This document shows, one piece after another, positions 18,152 to 29,323 of a DNA stretch of 34,504 nucleotides. Numbering within the stretch: position 1 is the stretch's first letter; each line of letters starts with the position of its first letter. The DNA is taken from the NCBI RefSeq assembly GCF_030693405.1, contig NZ_JAUYAW010000083.1, positions 1-34,504 of the forward strand, in the 5' to 3' direction. The stretch is from Phenylobacterium sp. (GTDB taxonomy: Bacteria > Pseudomonadota > Alphaproteobacteria > Caulobacterales > Caulobacteraceae). Below the pieces are notes generated by a model, which ran no database searches, had not been told where the DNA came from, and worked only from the letters and a program-made list of their open reading frames with translations. Made by a program: the position numbers and the translations under genes.

Positions 18152-18697
18152 ATGCGCGGCAAGACCGCAGAGGACCTGAGACTGCTGGAGCTGCTCGACC
18201 CCGTGGCCGAGGCGGCGGGCTATGAGATCGTGCGCCTGCGGCTGATGGGCGGCGCCGAACAGCGGCGGCTGCAGATCATGGCCGAAACCCCTGAGGGGGT
18301 CATGAATGTCGAGGACTGCGCGGTGCTGTCGCGGGCGATCTCCGAGATCATGGACGCCGCCGACCCGGTCTCGGGCGAATATGTGCTGGAAGTCTCTTCG
18401 CCCGGCATCGACCGGCCGCTGACCCGCCTCAAGGACTTCGACGTCTATGAGGGCCACGAGGCCAAGCTCGAGCTGGACCGCATGGCCGAGGGACGCAAGC
18501 GCTTCCGCGGCGTGCTGGCCGGCACCGACGAAGGCCAGGTCTGCATGGACCTGGACGGCGAGGAAGAGACCGTCCTTGTCCCCTTCGACTGGATCGTCGA
18601 GGCCAAGCTGGTCCTCAGCGACGAACTGATGAAACGGGGAGCCGAACAACGCGCCCAGCGCCTGGCCTCCGACCCTGCATCCCACCAAGAGGATTGA
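18152..18697 (+). CDS. rimP: Ribosome maturation factor RimP
   Basis: 181 residues from ATG 18152; GTG 18149 immediately before it is an equal candidate, with TGAGGA eight bases upstream of it. The RimP N-terminal domain contains [59 protein letters not shown] and the KDF motif. The C-terminal SH3-like domain contains [15 protein letters not shown]. It assists 30S maturation. First gene of the rimP-nusA-ylxR-infB operon; nusA starts 4 bp after its stop. Confidence 0.95.
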   Translation: MRGKTAEDLRLLELLDPVAEAAGYEIVRLRLMGGAEQRRLQIMAETPEGVMNVEDCAVLSRAISEIMDAADPVSGEYVLEVSSPGIDRPLTRLKDFDVYEGHEAKLELDRMAEGRKRFRGVLAGTDEGQVCMDLDGEEETVLVPFDWIVEAKLVLSDELMKRGAEQRAQRLASDPASHQED

Positions 18698-18701
18698 ACC
18701 C

Positions 18702-20456
18702 ATGAGCCTGACCGGCATCTCCGCCAACCGGCTGGAGCTTCTGCAGATCGCCGAGGCGGTGGCCCGCGAAAAGTCGATCGACAAAGAAATCGTCATCGAG
18801 GCGATCGAAGAGGCGATCCAGAAGGGCGCGCGGGCCCGCTACGGGGCCGAGCACGATATCCGGGTCAATATCGACCCGAAGACCGGCGAGACCCTGATCA
18901 AGCGCGTTGTGACCGTGGTCGCCGATGACGCCGCCTGGGATGAGGAAGCCGGCGAAGAGGCGCCTCCCGGGGTGATGCGGCTGGCCGAGGCCAAGCGCAA
19001 CGATCCTAAGGCCTATGTGGGCCAGGTCTTCGAAGAAATCCTGCCGCCCTTCGAGTTTGGCCGGGTGCAGACCCAGATGGCTCGCCAGGTGGTGACCGGC
19101 AAGGTCCGTGAGGCCGAGCGCGAGCGCCAGTACGAAGAGTTCAAGGACCGGGTCGGCGAGATCATCAGCGGCGCGGTCAAGCGGGTCGAGTACGGCAATG
19201 TGGTCGTCGATCTGGGCCGCGGCGAAGGCATCATGCGCCGGGACCAGTCGATCCCTCGCGAGAACTTCAATATCGGCGACCGGGTCCGCTGCTACATCTA
19301 TGACGTCCGCCGCGAGGCCAAGGGCCCGCAGATCCTGCTCTCCCGGGCGCACGGCGGCTTCATGGCCAAGCTGTTCGCCCAGGAAGTGCCCGAGGTCTAT
19401 GACGGGGTGATCGAGATTCGCGCCGTGGCCCGCGATCCGGGCAGCCGCGCCAAGATGGCCGTGGTCTCCAACGACAGCTCCATCGATCCCGTCGGCGCCT
19501 GCGTCGGCATGCGCGGCAGCCGGGTCCAGGCCGTGGTCGCCGAGCTGCAGGGCGAGAAGATCGACATCATCCAGTGGAGCCCGGACGAGCCCACCTTCAT
19601 CGTCAATGCGCTCGCGCCGGCCGAAGTGTCCAAGGTGGTGCTGGACGAGGAGGACGAGCGCGTCGAGGTGGTGGTGCCCGACGAGCAGCTGTCGCTGGCC
19701 ATCGGCCGCCGCGGCCAGAACGTCCGCCTGGCCAGCCAGCTGACCGGCTGGCAGATCGACATCATGACCGAAAGCCAGGAGAGCGAGCGCCGCCAGCGCG
19801 AGTTCGCCGAGCGCACCGCCCTGTTCCAGGAAGCCCTGGACGTGGACGAGGTCATCGCCCAGCTGCTGGTCACCGAGGGCTTCGCCACCGTCGAGGACGT
19901 GGCCTATGTGGAGACCGCCGAGGTGGCCTCCATCGAGGGTTTCGACGAGGACACCGCCGAAGAGATTCAGGCCCGCGCCCGGGACTTCCTGGACCGCGAA
20001 GCCGCCGAATACGACGCCAAGCGCAAGGCGCTGGGCGTGGAGGACGGCCTGCTGGAGATCACCGGCGTCACCCTGCCCATCGCCGTGGCCCTGGGCGAGG
20101 GCGAGGTGAAGACCGTCGAGGATCTCGCCGACCTGACGCCCGACGACCTGCGCGGCTGGTACGAGAACCGCAATGGCGAGCGGGTGCGCGAGAACGGCAT
20201 CCTCGAGAGCTTCGGCCTGGAGCCCGCCGACGCCGAGGCCCTGATCGTCCGGGCCCGGGTGGCCATGGGCTGGATCGAGGCGCCGCCAGAGCCGGAACCC
20301 GATCTGGAGGATCTGGCCGCCGAGCTCACCGAGGAAGAAATGGTGTTCGGCCGCGCCGGCGCCGCCAGCCCGGCGGCCGCCGAGGCCGAGGTCGAAGGTG
20401 AAGCTGAAGTTGAAGCCGACGCCCCGGCCCCGGCCGAGGACGCGGACGAGAACTAG
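18702..20456 (+). CDS. nusA: Transcription termination/antitermination factor NusA
   Basis: 584 residues in the usual order. The N-terminal RNA polymerase-binding domain (about 1-130) has [29 protein letters not shown]. An S1 domain follows (about 135-200, [20 protein letters not shown]), then tandem KH domains (about 205-345, with [28 protein letters not shown] and [13 protein letters not shown]). The C-terminal part contains helix-hairpin-helix-like repeats ([11 protein letters not shown].., [12 protein letters not shown]..) and ends in a Glu/Ala-rich acidic tail. NusA is a natural candidate for controlling its own operon through the leader terminator. It is followed after 6 bp by the ylxR-type gene. 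Confidence 0.97.
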   Translation: MSLTGISANRLELLQIAEAVAREKSIDKEIVIEAIEEAIQKGARARYGAEHDIRVNIDPKTGETLIKRVVTVVADDAAWDEEAGEEAPPGVMRLAEAKRNDPKAYVGQVFEEILPPFEFGRVQTQMARQVVTGKVREAERERQYEEFKDRVGEIISGAVKRVEYGNVVVDLGRGEGIMRRDQSIPRENFNIGDRVRCYIYDVRREAKGPQILLSRAHGGFMAKLFAQEVPEVYDGVIEIRAVARDPGSRAKMAVVSNDSSIDPVGACVGMRGSRVQAVVAELQGEKIDIIQWSPDEPTFIVNALAPAEVSKVVLDEEDERVEVVVPDEQLSLAIGRRGQNVRLASQLTGWQIDIMTESQESERRQREFAERTALFQEALDVDEVIAQLLVTEGFATVEDVAYVETAEVASIEGFDEDTAEEIQARARDFLDREAAEYDAKRKALGVEDGLLEITGVTLPIAVALGEGEVKTVEDLADLTPDDLRGWYENRNGERVRENGILESFGLEPADAEALIVRARVAMGWIEAPPEPEPDLEDLAAELTEEEMVFGRAGAASPAAAEAEVEGEAEVEADAPAPAEDADEN

Positions 20457-20462
20457 CGCCCC

Positions 20463-21152
20463 GTGACCGAGCCCGATCCGAACGCGCAAGACCCGGAGCC
20501 CCAGGATTCCGCCGTCTCGTCGCGGGTCGGGCCGGCCACCCTGGCGGAGGCCGCCCGCGCCCGCCGCGACGTGGTCACCGGGGAGACCCGCGAGGAATCC
20601 GAGCTGATCCGGTTCGTCATCGCCCCCGACGGGACGGTGACGCCCGATCTGGGTCGAAAGCTGCCCGGCCGCGGCGTCTGGGTGGCCGCCGACCGGGCCT
20701 CAGTGGAGACCGCCGCGCGAAAGAACCTCTTCGCCCGGTCCGCCAAGACCAAGGCCAAGGCGCCCGCGGAGCTGGCCGACCAGGTCGAGGCGCTGCTTCG
20801 CCGCCGGGTTCTCGACGGCCTTGGCCTTGCGCGGCGCAGCGGGACGCTTATCTCAGGTTTTGAGAAGGTCTCGGCCGCCCTGACCTCGGGCCAGGCCGCC
20901 TGGCTGATCGAGGCCGCCGACGGCGCCGCCGATGGCCGCCGGAAGATTTTCGCCGCCCTGCGGCGCGCTCCACGCCCCGTTGGCCAGCTCGGCCTGTTCA
21001 CCTCGGCGGAATTGGGTTTGGCCTTGGGCCTGGAGAATGTGATACACACCGCCTTCCTTGCGGGGCGTACCGCCGATCGCTGGGCGCTGGAAGTCCGGCG
21101 TCTGGCGGGGTTTCGCCCGCTCCTTCCAGAGAGTTGGCGCGAGGAGCCGTGA
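20463..21152 (+). CDS. YlxR (DUF448) RNA-binding protein fused to an L7Ae-like domain
   Basis: 229 residues from GTG 20463, six bases after nusA. The N-terminal DUF448/YlxR domain (about 28-105) has VTGETREESELIRFVIAPDGTVTPDLGRKLPGRGVWV; the Cys often found just before VTGE is replaced (RRDVVTG). The C-terminal half (about 115-215) resembles the L7Ae/L30e-like domain: LDGLGLARRSGTLISGFEKVSAAL..AAWLIEAADGAADGR. The fused form is common in Alphaproteobacteria. Likely a small RNA- or ribosome-associated protein of the nusA-infB operon. Confidence 0.9.
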   Translation: MTEPDPNAQDPEPQDSAVSSRVGPATLAEAARARRDVVTGETREESELIRFVIAPDGTVTPDLGRKLPGRGVWVAADRASVETAARKNLFARSAKTKAKAPAELADQVEALLRRRVLDGLGLARRSGTLISGFEKVSAALTSGQAAWLIEAADGAADGRRKIFAALRRAPRPVGQLGLFTSAELGLALGLENVIHTAFLAGRTADRWALEVRRLAGFRPLLPESWREEP

Positions 21153-21245
21153 CGAGGCGGGCGGAACTTTGCGGTTCCGCGCGTCATATCTGTTTGGACG
21201 ATTAGAAGACGGCCGGCTCATCCGGCCGGCAAGTAAAGCGAGCGC

Positions 21246-24242
21246 ATGAGCGACGACAAAGACAACGGCCGAGCCCCTGGCGGACGCCCGCCCCTGACCC
21301 TTAAGCCCCGCGGTGCGGGCTCGGTCAGCGCAGGGACGGTGAAGCAGAGCTTCAGCCATGGCCGCTCCAAGACAGTGGTCGTGGAGACCAAGCGTCCGCG
21401 CACGCACGTGCCGGCGCCGAGCAATCTTGCCGGCCCGTCCTCGTCCGAGCGGCGCGGTTCAGATTCCCGTCCTCAATCCCGCGCCTCGGGCGACACTTCG
21501 GGCCTGTCGGCCGAAGAGGTCCGCGCCCGCCAGGCCGCGATCGATCGCGCCCGCGAGCAGGCCGTCCTGGCCGCCCAGGCCAAGGCCCGCGAAGAGCGTG
21601 AACGCGCCGAGCGGGACGCCGCCGCCAAGGCGGCCGAAGCCGCGCAGGCCAAGGCCGCCCAGGCCGCTGAGGCCCAGAGCGAGCCGCCCAAGGTCGCTGA
21701 GGCCCCGACTCCGGCTCCGGCCGCCCAGGCGCCTGCGCCCACGCCCCCGGTCGCCAGGGCCGAGCCGCCCGCAGCGCCTGCGCCGACCGCGCCGGCCGCC
21801 GAATCCCGTCCGCGTCCCGCCGTCCAGGCCCCCCGCGGCGAGGCCTCGGCCCGCCCGCCGGCCGCCGCCGGCGGCGGACAGACCCGGTCCTACACCCCCT
21901 CGCCTGAGCGACGGGACGACCGCGCCAGCACCACCACCTATCGTCCGCCGCGGCCGCGGTTCGACGCCACCAGCTTCAACCAGCGCGCGCCGCGTCCCGA
22001 CCGGGACGGTCCGCGCACCGAAGCCCCGGCCGCCGATCGCCCCCGCGAGGACCGCTCCACCCCCCGGGGCGAGCGTCCGGCCGCCCCTGGCGGCGATACG
22101 GTCCGCTATTCGGCCCTGACGCCTCGTCCTGCGCCGCCCCGTGACGGGGCCCGTGGGGCTGGCCGTCCGGTGGCGCCCGGCGCCCCGCCGGCCACGCCTG
22201 AGGTTCAGCGCGCCGCACGCCAAGCCCCGCGTCCCGGCGCCGCCAATCTCGACCGTCGCCCCGAAGAGGACGACGATCGCCGTGGCAAGCCCGCTGCGCC
22301 AGGCAAGGCCATCAGCCGCGGCAAGGGCGCGCCCCAGCGTCGCGAAGGCCGTCTCACCATCCAGGCCCTGGCGGCCGGGGATGAGGGTGCGGTCGAGCGC
22401 ATGCGGTCCCTGGCCTCGGTTCGCCGGGCCCGGGAGCGTGAGCGCGAAAAGCGCAAGGGCGGCGGCCAGGAAGCGGCCCGCGTGGCCCGCGAGGTCGTCA
22501 TTCCCGACGTGATCACGGTGGGCGAGCTCGCCAACCGCATGACCACCCGCGGCGTCGAGGTCATCAAGTTCCTGATGCGTCAGGGCGTGATGATGAAGAT
22601 CAACGACGTCATCGACTCCGACACCGCCGAGCTGGTGGCCACCGAATTCGGCCATACGGTGAAGCGCGTTTCGGAATCCGACGTTGAGACCGGCTTCCTG
22701 TCGGCCGACACCGATGACGGCGACGCGCCCCTGCGCTCGCCGGTGGTGGCGGTCATGGGCCACGTCGACCACGGCAAGACCTCGCTGCTGGACGCCCTGC
22801 GTTCGGCCGACGTCGCGTCTGGCGAACATGGCGGCATCACCCAGCATATCGGCGCCTATCAGGTGCGGCTGGAGGATGGTCAGCGCGTGACCTTCCTGGA
22901 CACGCCCGGCCACGCGGCCTTCTCGGCCATGCGCGCCCGCGGCGCCAATGTCACCGACATCGTCATCCTGGTGGTGGCGGCCGATGACGGCGTCATGCCG
23001 CAGACGATCGAAGCCATCCAGCACGCCAAGGCGTCCGGGGCCCCGATCATCGTGGCCATCAACAAGATCGACAAACCCGACGCCGATCCGACCCGGGTGA
23101 TCAACGAGCTGCTGCAGCACGAGATCGTCGTCGAACGCCTGGGCGGCGAAACCCAGGTGGTCGAGGTCTCAGCCCTGGAGAAGCTCGGCCTGGACGATCT
23201 GCTCGAGGCCATCCTGGTGCAGTCCGAGGTCATGGACCTGCGGGCCGATCCCAACCGCACCGCCGAAGGTGTGGTCATCGAGGCCAAGCTCGATCGCGGG
23301 CGCGGCGCGGTGTCCACCGTTCTGGTCAAGCGCGGCAGCCTCAAGCGCGGCGACATCGTCGTGGCCGGCGCCAACTGGGGCCGGGTCCGCGCCCTGTTCA
23401 ACGAGCGGGACGAACAGCTGGATAGCGCCGGTCCCTCGACTCCGGTCGAGGTGCTGGGCCTGGACGGCACGCCCGATCCCGGCGAGCCCCTGGCTGTGGT
23501 GGAGAACGAGGCCCGCGCTCGGGAGATCACCGAGTATCGTCAGCGGATGAAGCGCGAAAAGTCCGGTTCGCCGGTGGCTGGCGCGTCCCTGGCCGACATG
23601 ATGGCAAAGCTCGCCGACAAGAAGGTCTCCGAGCTGCCGGTCATCGTGAAGGCCGACGTGCAAGGTTCCGCCGAAGCCATCGTCGGGGCCCTGGACAAGG
23701 TCTCCACCGACGAGGTGCGCGCGCGCATCATCCTGTCGGGCGCCGGCGCGATCAGCGAAAGCGACGTCATGCTGGCCAAGGGGGCGGGTTCGCCCATCCT
23801 CGGCTTCAATGTCCGCGCCTCGAAACAGGCCCGCGATCTCGCCGAGCGCGAGGGCGTGGAGATCCGCTACTATTCGATCATCTACGACCTGATCGACGAC
23901 ATCAAAGGCGTGCTCTCGGGCATGCTCACCCCGATCCAGCGGGAAACCTTCCTGGGCAACGCCGAGGTCCTTCAGGCCTTCGACATCACCAAGGTGGGCC
24001 GCGTCGCCGGTTGCCGCGTCACCGAAGGCGTGGTCCGCAAGGGCGCCCGCGTCCGGATCATCCGTCAGGATGTGGTGGTGCTGGAGCTGGGCGTCCTGCA
24101 GACGCTCAAGCGCTTCAAGGACGAGGTCAACGAGGTCCCCAACGGCCAGGAATGCGGTATGGCGTTCCAGGGCTTCCAGGACATCAAGGTCGGCGACACC
24201 ATCGAGTGCTTCAACCTCGAAGAGGTCAAGCGCACCCTCTGA
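21246..24242 (+). CDS. infB: Translation initiation factor IF-2
   Basis: 998 residues. The N-terminal ~370 are low-complexity Ala/Pro/Arg-rich and probably disordered. An IF2_N domain (about 412-470, [31 protein letters not shown]) precedes the GTPase domain with G1 GHVDHGKT at 505-512, DTPGHAAF from 552 and NKID from 606. Domains II to IV follow, ending [22 protein letters not shown]. It recruits fMet-tRNA to the 30S subunit. It is the last gene of the operon; a strong terminator starts 36 bp after its stop. Confidence 0.98.
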   Translation: MSDDKDNGRAPGGRPPLTLKPRGAGSVSAGTVKQSFSHGRSKTVVVETKRPRTHVPAPSNLAGPSSSERRGSDSRPQSRASGDTSGLSAEEVRARQAAIDRAREQAVLAAQAKAREERERAERDAAAKAAEAAQAKAAQAAEAQSEPPKVAEAPTPAPAAQAPAPTPPVARAEPPAAPAPTAPAAESRPRPAVQAPRGEASARPPAAAGGGQTRSYTPSPERRDDRASTTTYRPPRPRFDATSFNQRAPRPDRDGPRTEAPAADRPREDRSTPRGERPAAPGGDTVRYSALTPRPAPPRDGARGAGRPVAPGAPPATPEVQRAARQAPRPGAANLDRRPEEDDDRRGKPAAPGKAISRGKGAPQRREGRLTIQALAAGDEGAVERMRSLASVRRAREREREKRKGGGQEAARVAREVVIPDVITVGELANRMTTRGVEVIKFLMRQGVMMKINDVIDSDTAELVATEFGHTVKRVSESDVETGFLSADTDDGDAPLRSPVVAVMGHVDHGKTSLLDALRSADVASGEHGGITQHIGAYQVRLEDGQRVTFLDTPGHAAFSAMRARGANVTDIVILVVAADDGVMPQTIEAIQHAKASGAPIIVAINKIDKPDADPTRVINELLQHEIVVERLGGETQVVEVSALEKLGLDDLLEAILVQSEVMDLRADPNRTAEGVVIEAKLDRGRGAVSTVLVKRGSLKRGDIVVAGANWGRVRALFNERDEQLDSAGPSTPVEVLGLDGTPDPGEPLAVVENEARAREITEYRQRMKREKSGSPVAGASLADMMAKLADKKVSELPVIVKADVQGSAEAIVGALDKVSTDEVRARIILSGAGAISESDVMLAKGAGSPILGFNVRASKQARDLAEREGVEIRYYSIIYDLIDDIKGVLSGMLTPIQRETFLGNAEVLQAFDITKVGRVAGCRVTEGVVRKGARVRIIRQDVVVLELGVLQTLKRFKDEVNEVPNGQECGMAFQGFQDIKVGDTIECFNLEEVKRTL

Positions 24243-24277
24243 CCGGTCTCCAGTTTTTGGGGACAGAACGGCAATCG

Positions 24278-24307
24278 GGCCGGAACGCCAGCGCGTTCCG
24301 GCCTTTT
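24278..24307 (+). terminator. Intrinsic terminator after infB
   Basis: GGCCGGAACGC (24278-24288) pairs perfectly with GCGTTCCGGCC (24293-24303) across a 4-base loop, followed by four T residues. The 11-bp stem lies 36 bp after infB. It marks the operon end and separates it from the convergent LuxI-type gene, whose stop is 16 bp further on. Confidence 0.9.
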
Positions 24308-24322
24308 CGTTGGCTTAAGGCT

Positions 24323-25060
24323 TCAGTTCTCCTCATCGCCCGCCTGACGCAGGGCGGCGATCAGGGCGCGAAGCTGGACCGGCTCCAGCCGCCGGGCCGC
24401 CTCCAGCATCTCCTCCATCTCCAGGGGGGAGACGCCGCCGGGATCGGAAATGAGAGGCAGGCGAAGACGGCGCGCCTGCGCCTCCCCTTCCCGGGCGTGG
24501 AGCGCCGCCAGGGCCTGTGGTCCGACCTCGATCTCGAAGGCGAAGGCCAGGGCGCGGCCGAAAGGCTGGGTAGGCCCGAGCTTCCGGATCGGCAGGCCCG
24601 AGCGCATCAGGACCGCCTCGGCCAGCCCTTCGGCCAAGCCGACGATGCGGCGGATCCCGTGATCACAGGCCTCTTCCAGCAGCGCCAGACGCAGCTCGAA
24701 GGGGCGCACCCGCCCCGGGCGGCCTGGCCCCAGCGGCGGCAGCAGGAGCCGGCTCAGTTCCCACACGTCCGGGGCGTCAAGGTCGCGCGCCTCGGGCGCC
24801 AGAGCCGCCGCAGGCCCCGCCAGCAGGCTCCAGTCCCGGGTCGGTCGGACCCGCAGGCTGGCGCTCACCAGGCCGTCCGCCTCCAGGGCCAGCAGATAGA
24901 GGGCCTGATCGTCATCGCCGGCGTCCCGCTCGCCGGGCCGGGTCTCGTCGCCCAGGGGCCAGCCCAGGTGGTCGCGAAAATGGGCGGTCCGCCGGCCGAA
25001 CATCTGGTCTAGTTCCCGGCGATACAGGGCCTGGGCCGCAAGGCTGACCACATGGATCAA
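24323..25060 (-). CDS. Acyl-homoserine-lactone synthase homologue (LuxI family)
   Basis: 245 residues from a TTG (MIHVVSL). The residues that define LuxI-type synthases are in place: Arg24, Phe28 and Trp34 in MFGRRTAHFRDHLGW, acidic residues around 44-51 (ERDAGDDD), Arg70 in SASLRVRPT, and Glu101 and Arg104 in VWELSRL. The first three have the same numbers as in EsaI. A ~30-residue C-terminal extension exceeds the usual ~210-residue length. The family joins SAM and an acyl donor into a diffusible signal. No LuxR homologue is in the window and no lux-box-like palindrome was seen in the 134-bp gap to nadE. It could also be a diverged GNAT-like relative. Confidence 0.75.
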   Translation of the reverse strand: MIHVVSLAAQALYRRELDQMFGRRTAHFRDHLGWPLGDETRPGERDAGDDDQALYLLALEADGLVSASLRVRPTRDWSLLAGPAAALAPEARDLDAPDVWELSRLLLPPLGPGRPGRVRPFELRLALLEEACDHGIRRIVGLAEGLAEAVLMRSGLPIRKLGPTQPFGRALAFAFEIEVGPQALAALHAREGEAQARRLRLPLISDPGGVSPLEMEEMLEAARRLEPVQLRALIAALRQAGDEEN

Positions 25061-25194
25061 GGCCGCCGCCCGGCCATCGGCCCGCCACGCCCAAAACTCA
25101 CCAGCGACGTCGTTTCATCCCCGCCCACGGCCTATCGTTATGGTTGCCGCGGCCAGCTGTCCATACCGCATAGCGTGCACTCCGCCTCCTGACA

Positions 25195-27249
25195 CTACGA
25201 CAGGTCGGGCAGGCGCGCCTTCAACTCGTCGACCCAGACCCGGGCCGACCCATCGGACGGGGCGCGCCAGTCGCCGCGCGGCGACAGGTTGCCGCCTGAG
25301 ACCACCTTGGGTCCATTGGGCATGGCTGAGCGCTTGAACTGGCTGAAACCGAAGAACCGCTGCAGGAACACCTCGAGCCAGCGGCCCACAGTCTCCAGAT
25401 CGTACTGGTTGCGGGCCTCTGCGGGGAAGTGGGGCGGCCAGGCGCCGGACGCCGCATCCCGCCAGGCGTGCCAGGCCAGGAAGGCCACCTTCGACGGACG
25501 AAGCCCGAAGCGGGTGATGTAATAAAGGTGGAAGTCCTGCAGCTCATAGGGGCCGACGATGGCCTGGGTGGACTGGATGGCGCCTTGCGCATCGGCCGGC
25601 ACCAGCTCCGGCGAGATCTCGGTGTCGAGCACAGACAGCAGGATCTGGTTGGTGTCGGCCTCGAACTGACCATGGGCGGCGACCCAGCGGATCAGGTGCT
25701 GGATGAGCGTCTTGGCCACCGAGCCGTTGACATTGTAGTGGCTCATCTGGTCGCCGACGCCATAGGTGCACCAGCCGAGCGCCAGCTCCGACAGGTCGCC
25801 GGTGCCGAGCACGATCGCTCCGCGCTGATTGGCCGCCCGGAACAGATAGTCGGTGCGCAGGCCCGCCTGCACATTCTCGAAGGTCACGTCATAGACCGGC
25901 TCGCCATCGGCGAAGGGATGCCCCAGATCGCTCAGCATCTGGCGGGCGGCAGGCGTGATGTCGATCTCCTCGGCCGCGGCCCCAATGGCCCGCATCAGGG
26001 CCCAGGCGTTGGACTTGGTGGAGTCCGAGGTGGCGAAGCCTGGCAGGGTGAAGGCCAGGATATTGGCCCGGGGCAGGGAAAGCAGATCGCAGGCCTTGGC
26101 CGCCACGATCAGGGCGTGGGTCGAATCGAGGCCCCCGGAGACGCCGATGACGATCTTCTCGGTGCGACTGGCCTTCAGGCGCTGGGCCAGCCCCTCCACC
26201 TGGATGTTGAAGGCCTCATAGCAGTCCTGGTCCAGACGGGCCGGGTCGTCGGGCACGAAGGGAAACCGGTCCAGGCGGCGCATCAGGCCCCGGTCGGCGA
26301 AGTCGGGCTGATGGGCGAAACCCACCCGCCGAAAGTCGTACTCCGGGTGGCCCTCGGCTATGGCGGCGTCATTGAAGGTCGGCGTACGCATCCGCTCCAG
26401 GCGCAGACGCTCGACATCCACATCGGCCAGGGTCAGGCCGCCCTCGCGGACAAACCGGGCGCTCTGGGCCAGGAGCACGCCCAGCTCATAAATGTCGCCC
26501 TGACCGTCCCAGGCCAGATCGGTGGTGCTCTCCCCGGGCCCGGCGGCCGCATAGAGATAGGCCCCCTGGCAGCGCACCGACTGGGAGGCGCACAGCATCG
26601 CCCGGTCCTGGGCCTTGCCCACCACCACATTGGAGGCCGACAGATTGGCCAGGATCAGGGCGCCGGCCAGGGCGCCGCGGGTCGAGGGCGGCGTCGGCGC
26701 CCAAAAATCCTCGCAGACCTCCAGGTGGAAGACGAAGTCCGCCAGATCCTCGGCGGCGAACACCAGATCGACGCCAAATGGGACCGTCTGACCGGCCAGG
26801 GTCACCTCCAGATCGGTCAGCCCTGCGCCCGGGGCGAACCACCGCTTCTCGTAATATTCCCGATAGTTGGGCAGGAAGGACTTGGGAACGACCCCCAGGA
26901 TGCGCCCGCGAGAGATGGCCAGGGCGCAGTTGTAGAGCCGGCCGTTGCGCCGCACCGGCGCGCCGATGGCCAGGACCGGGCTCAGCGCCTTGCTGGCCTC
27001 GCAAATCTGCGCCACCGCCGCCTCGACAGCGTCCAGCAGGGCGTCCTGCAGATGCAGGTCATCGATCGCGTAGGCCGAGACGCACAGCTCAGGAAAGACG
27101 ATCAGGTCGGCGCCCTGCTCATGGCCCCGTCGCGCCAGTTCCAGGATCGACTGGGCGTTGGCCGCCGGATCGCCCACGGCCACCCTCGGCGTCGCCACCG
27201 CGCAGCGCACGAACCCCTGGGCCTGACTGGAATAGAACCGATGCGCCAT
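25195..27249 (-). CDS. nadE: Glutamine-dependent NAD(+) synthetase
   Basis: 684 residues from ATG at 27247-27249, with GAGGGA six bases upstream; the frame extends 66 bp further but without family-like sequence. The N-terminal nitrilase-type glutaminase has Glu54 (FPELCVSAY), Lys123 ([18 protein letters not shown]) and Cys179 ([10 protein letters not shown]). The C-terminal synthetase has the PP-loop SGGLDS at 371-376 and later [27 protein letters not shown]. It converts nicotinate adenine dinucleotide to NAD using glutamine as the ammonia source. It is upstream of the LuxI-type gene on the same strand and divergent from the antiporter gene. Confidence 0.97.
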   Translation of the reverse strand: MAHRFYSSQAQGFVRCAVATPRVAVGDPAANAQSILELARRGHEQGADLIVFPELCVSAYAIDDLHLQDALLDAVEAAVAQICEASKALSPVLAIGAPVRRNGRLYNCALAISRGRILGVVPKSFLPNYREYYEKRWFAPGAGLTDLEVTLAGQTVPFGVDLVFAAEDLADFVFHLEVCEDFWAPTPPSTRGALAGALILANLSASNVVVGKAQDRAMLCASQSVRCQGAYLYAAAGPGESTTDLAWDGQGDIYELGVLLAQSARFVREGGLTLADVDVERLRLERMRTPTFNDAAIAEGHPEYDFRRVGFAHQPDFADRGLMRRLDRFPFVPDDPARLDQDCYEAFNIQVEGLAQRLKASRTEKIVIGVSGGLDSTHALIVAAKACDLLSLPRANILAFTLPGFATSDSTKSNAWALMRAIGAAAEEIDITPAARQMLSDLGHPFADGEPVYDVTFENVQAGLRTDYLFRAANQRGAIVLGTGDLSELALGWCTYGVGDQMSHYNVNGSVAKTLIQHLIRWVAAHGQFEADTNQILLSVLDTEISPELVPADAQGAIQSTQAIVGPYELQDFHLYYITRFGLRPSKVAFLAWHAWRDAASGAWPPHFPAEARNQYDLETVGRWLEVFLQRFFGFSQFKRSAMPNGPKVVSGGNLSPRGDWRAPSDGSARVWVDELKARLPDLS

Positions 27250-27378
27250 GCCGTCCCTCGACCTCTGAACCGCCCCTGATTGCCATAGATGGAGACGCGG
27301 GGCGAGGTCGCCCAAGCTTGACCGGATACGAACGCGGCGCCGGGCGTTTCATCGTCCCGCCGCTCAAGGATGACGCCC

Positions 27379-28668
27379 GTGACCCTGGACCCCTATCTGC
27401 TGTTTCTGTTCGGGCTGGGCGGGATCATCCTGCTGGTGGCGTGGCTGCCCCTGGCGCTGAAACGGCTGCCGCTGAGCCTGGCCATTGTCTGCGTGCTGAT
27501 TGGCGTCGCGGTTTTCAGCCTTGGGGGCCTCAACTTCGACCCCGATCCGCGGACCTATGACACCCTGACCGAGCGCCTGACGGAAATGGTGGTCATCATC
27601 GCCCTCATGGGGGCCGGGGTGAAGATCGACCGGCCCATGGGGTGGCGACGGTGGGGGTCGGCCTGGAGACTGCTGGGGATCGCCATGCCGCTGACGATCC
27701 TGGCCATCGCCATTCTCGGGGTCCAGGCCTTGGGCCTGTCGCTCGCCATGTCCCTGCTTCTGGCCGCAGCGCTCGCCCCGACCGATCCCGTCCTGGCGGC
27801 GGATGTCCAGGTCGGCCCTCCAGGCTCCGGCGAGGAGGGGGAGGTCCGCTTCGCTCTGACCTCTGAAGCGGGTTTCAATGACGGCCTGGCCTTTCCCTTT
27901 GTCCACCTGGCCCTGGTCTTCGCCGCGGCCGCTGCGGCCGCGGGCGATCCCATGGCCTGGCCGAGCTCCCAGGACTGGCTCCACTGGGGGGCGATGGACT
28001 TGGTCTGGCGCATCGGCGCGGGCCTCGTCATGGGCTGGCTTCTGGGCCGCGCCATGGGATGGATCGCCTTCGACATTCCTCATGTCCGTCTGTCGGCCAC
28101 CGGCGATGGTCTGATGGCCCTGGGCGCCACCTTCGTCGTCTATTCGGCGACGGAGTTCGTCCAGGGCTACGGCTTTCTGGCCGTGTTCATCGCCGCCCTG
28201 ACGCTGCGGTCTCGGGAGCGGAACCACAGCTATCACCGCGCCCTGCATGACTTCGCCGAACAGGTGGAGCGGCTGCTGATCATGCTGGTCCTGGTGCTGT
28301 TCGGCGGCGCCATCGCCGCGGGTCTGCTCTCAAGTCTGACCTGGAGCGACCTGGCCGTCTGCGCGGTCATCCTGTTGGTGATCCGACCCCTCGCCGGACG
28401 GGTCTCCATGTGGGGCTCAGACCTGACCCGACGCGAAAAATGGCTGTCGGCGAGCCTCGGCATCCGGGGGATCGGCTCATTCTTCTACATCGCCTATGGC
28501 CTCAACCACGGGGACTTCGGATCCTCCGAGCGGCTGTGGGCGATCACCGGGGCGGTGGTCCTGATGTCGGTCATCCTGCATGGCGTCGCCGCAACGCCCC
28601 TGATGGCGTGGATCGAACGCCCCGATCGGGGCGTCCGTCAGGAGGGCGAGACCGATGTTGTGACCTGA
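27379..28668 (+). CDS. CPA1-family cation/proton antiporter (NhaP-like)
   Basis: 429 residues from GTG 27379; ATG 27370 is also in frame but overlaps the AAGGA ribosome site (27366-27370), which gives eight bases to the GTG. About 12 hydrophobic segments span the protein. The CPA1 ion-site motif APTDPVLA is at about 135 with the conserved Asp, followed by FALTSEAGFNDGLAFPF (about 155-171), the second hallmark. The C-terminal soluble tail is very short. Expected role: Na+ or K+/H+ exchange in the inner membrane. Divergent from nadE. Confidence 0.93.
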   Translation: MTLDPYLLFLFGLGGIILLVAWLPLALKRLPLSLAIVCVLIGVAVFSLGGLNFDPDPRTYDTLTERLTEMVVIIALMGAGVKIDRPMGWRRWGSAWRLLGIAMPLTILAIAILGVQALGLSLAMSLLLAAALAPTDPVLAADVQVGPPGSGEEGEVRFALTSEAGFNDGLAFPFVHLALVFAAAAAAAGDPMAWPSSQDWLHWGAMDLVWRIGAGLVMGWLLGRAMGWIAFDIPHVRLSATGDGLMALGATFVVYSATEFVQGYGFLAVFIAALTLRSRERNHSYHRALHDFAEQVERLLIMLVLVLFGGAIAAGLLSSLTWSDLAVCAVILLVIRPLAGRVSMWGSDLTRREKWLSASLGIRGIGSFFYIAYGLNHGDFGSSERLWAITGAVVLMSVILHGVAATPLMAWIERPDRGVRQEGETDVVT

Positions 28669-28786
28669 GGGCTACCCAAGATCGTAAGGCGCTGGCTCGC
28701 ACTCACCGACGATCGGCGCCATATGCCGCGATGGCGGGCGTTCGGCGAATAGCGTTTCGGGAAGGCCGCCAGGGAGACCAAGACCC

Positions 28787-29323
28787 TTGGATCAGACGAG
28801 CCTTTCCACCGGTTCCGACGCCGCTGATCTTCACGACCTCGCCCTGCAGCGCTACGCGATGCGGCTGGGGTCGGACTATTTCATCAATATGGCCGGCGCC
28901 CTGGGGGACCTGTTCGACGGCAACCTGCTGACCGGCCTCGTCTTCCTGACCATCGCCCAGGGGTCGGTCCAGCACCTGAACCGCCCCGCCCAGTTCAACG
29001 CCATGGCCGTGGACGGCGTCTTCCCCGACGAGCTGCGCCGGCCGGTCAGCGTGCTGGGGGTCTCGCAGTTTCTCGGCCTGCCCTATGAGACGGCGCGCCG
29101 CCACACCGGGCGGCTGGAAAAGATGGGCTTCTGCCAGAAGGTCGGCGGCAAGGGCGTGGTCATCCCCGCCGAAATCCTGCGCGGGCCTGCGGTCCAGGCC
29201 CTGGTGCGGGCCAATTACGGCCATCTGCGCACCCTGCTGCAGGGTCTGCGCCGCGGCGGCGAGGGCCTGCTGCCGCCCCAGGACCCCCGCTGGACGCGGC
29301 CCGGCGATCTGGGGCCGATCTAG
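28787..29323 (+). CDS. Conserved hypothetical with C-terminal helix-turn-helix-like segment
   Basis: 178 residues from a TTG with AGGGAG ten bases upstream. The N-terminal half is mostly helical ([46 protein letters not shown]) and not clearly membrane-spanning. Residues about 86-125 ([31 protein letters not shown]) look like a winged HTH in which [14 protein letters not shown] would be the recognition helix and wing. I do not recognise the family. A DNA-binding regulator is likely but not certain. It converges on the chemoreceptor gene with overlapping stop codons. Confidence 0.75.
   Translation: MDQTSLSTGSDAADLHDLALQRYAMRLGSDYFINMAGALGDLFDGNLLTGLVFLTIAQGSVQHLNRPAQFNAMAVDGVFPDELRRPVSVLGVSQFLGLPYETARRHTGRLEKMGFCQKVGGKGVVIPAEILRGPAVQALVRANYGHLRTLLQGLRRGGEGLLPPQDPRWTRPGDLGPI

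Noticed and set aside
25061..25194. lux-box-type operator upstream of the LuxI homologue
   Set aside because: No ~20-bp dyad of the ACCTG..CAGGT kind was found by eye in the 134-bp gap.
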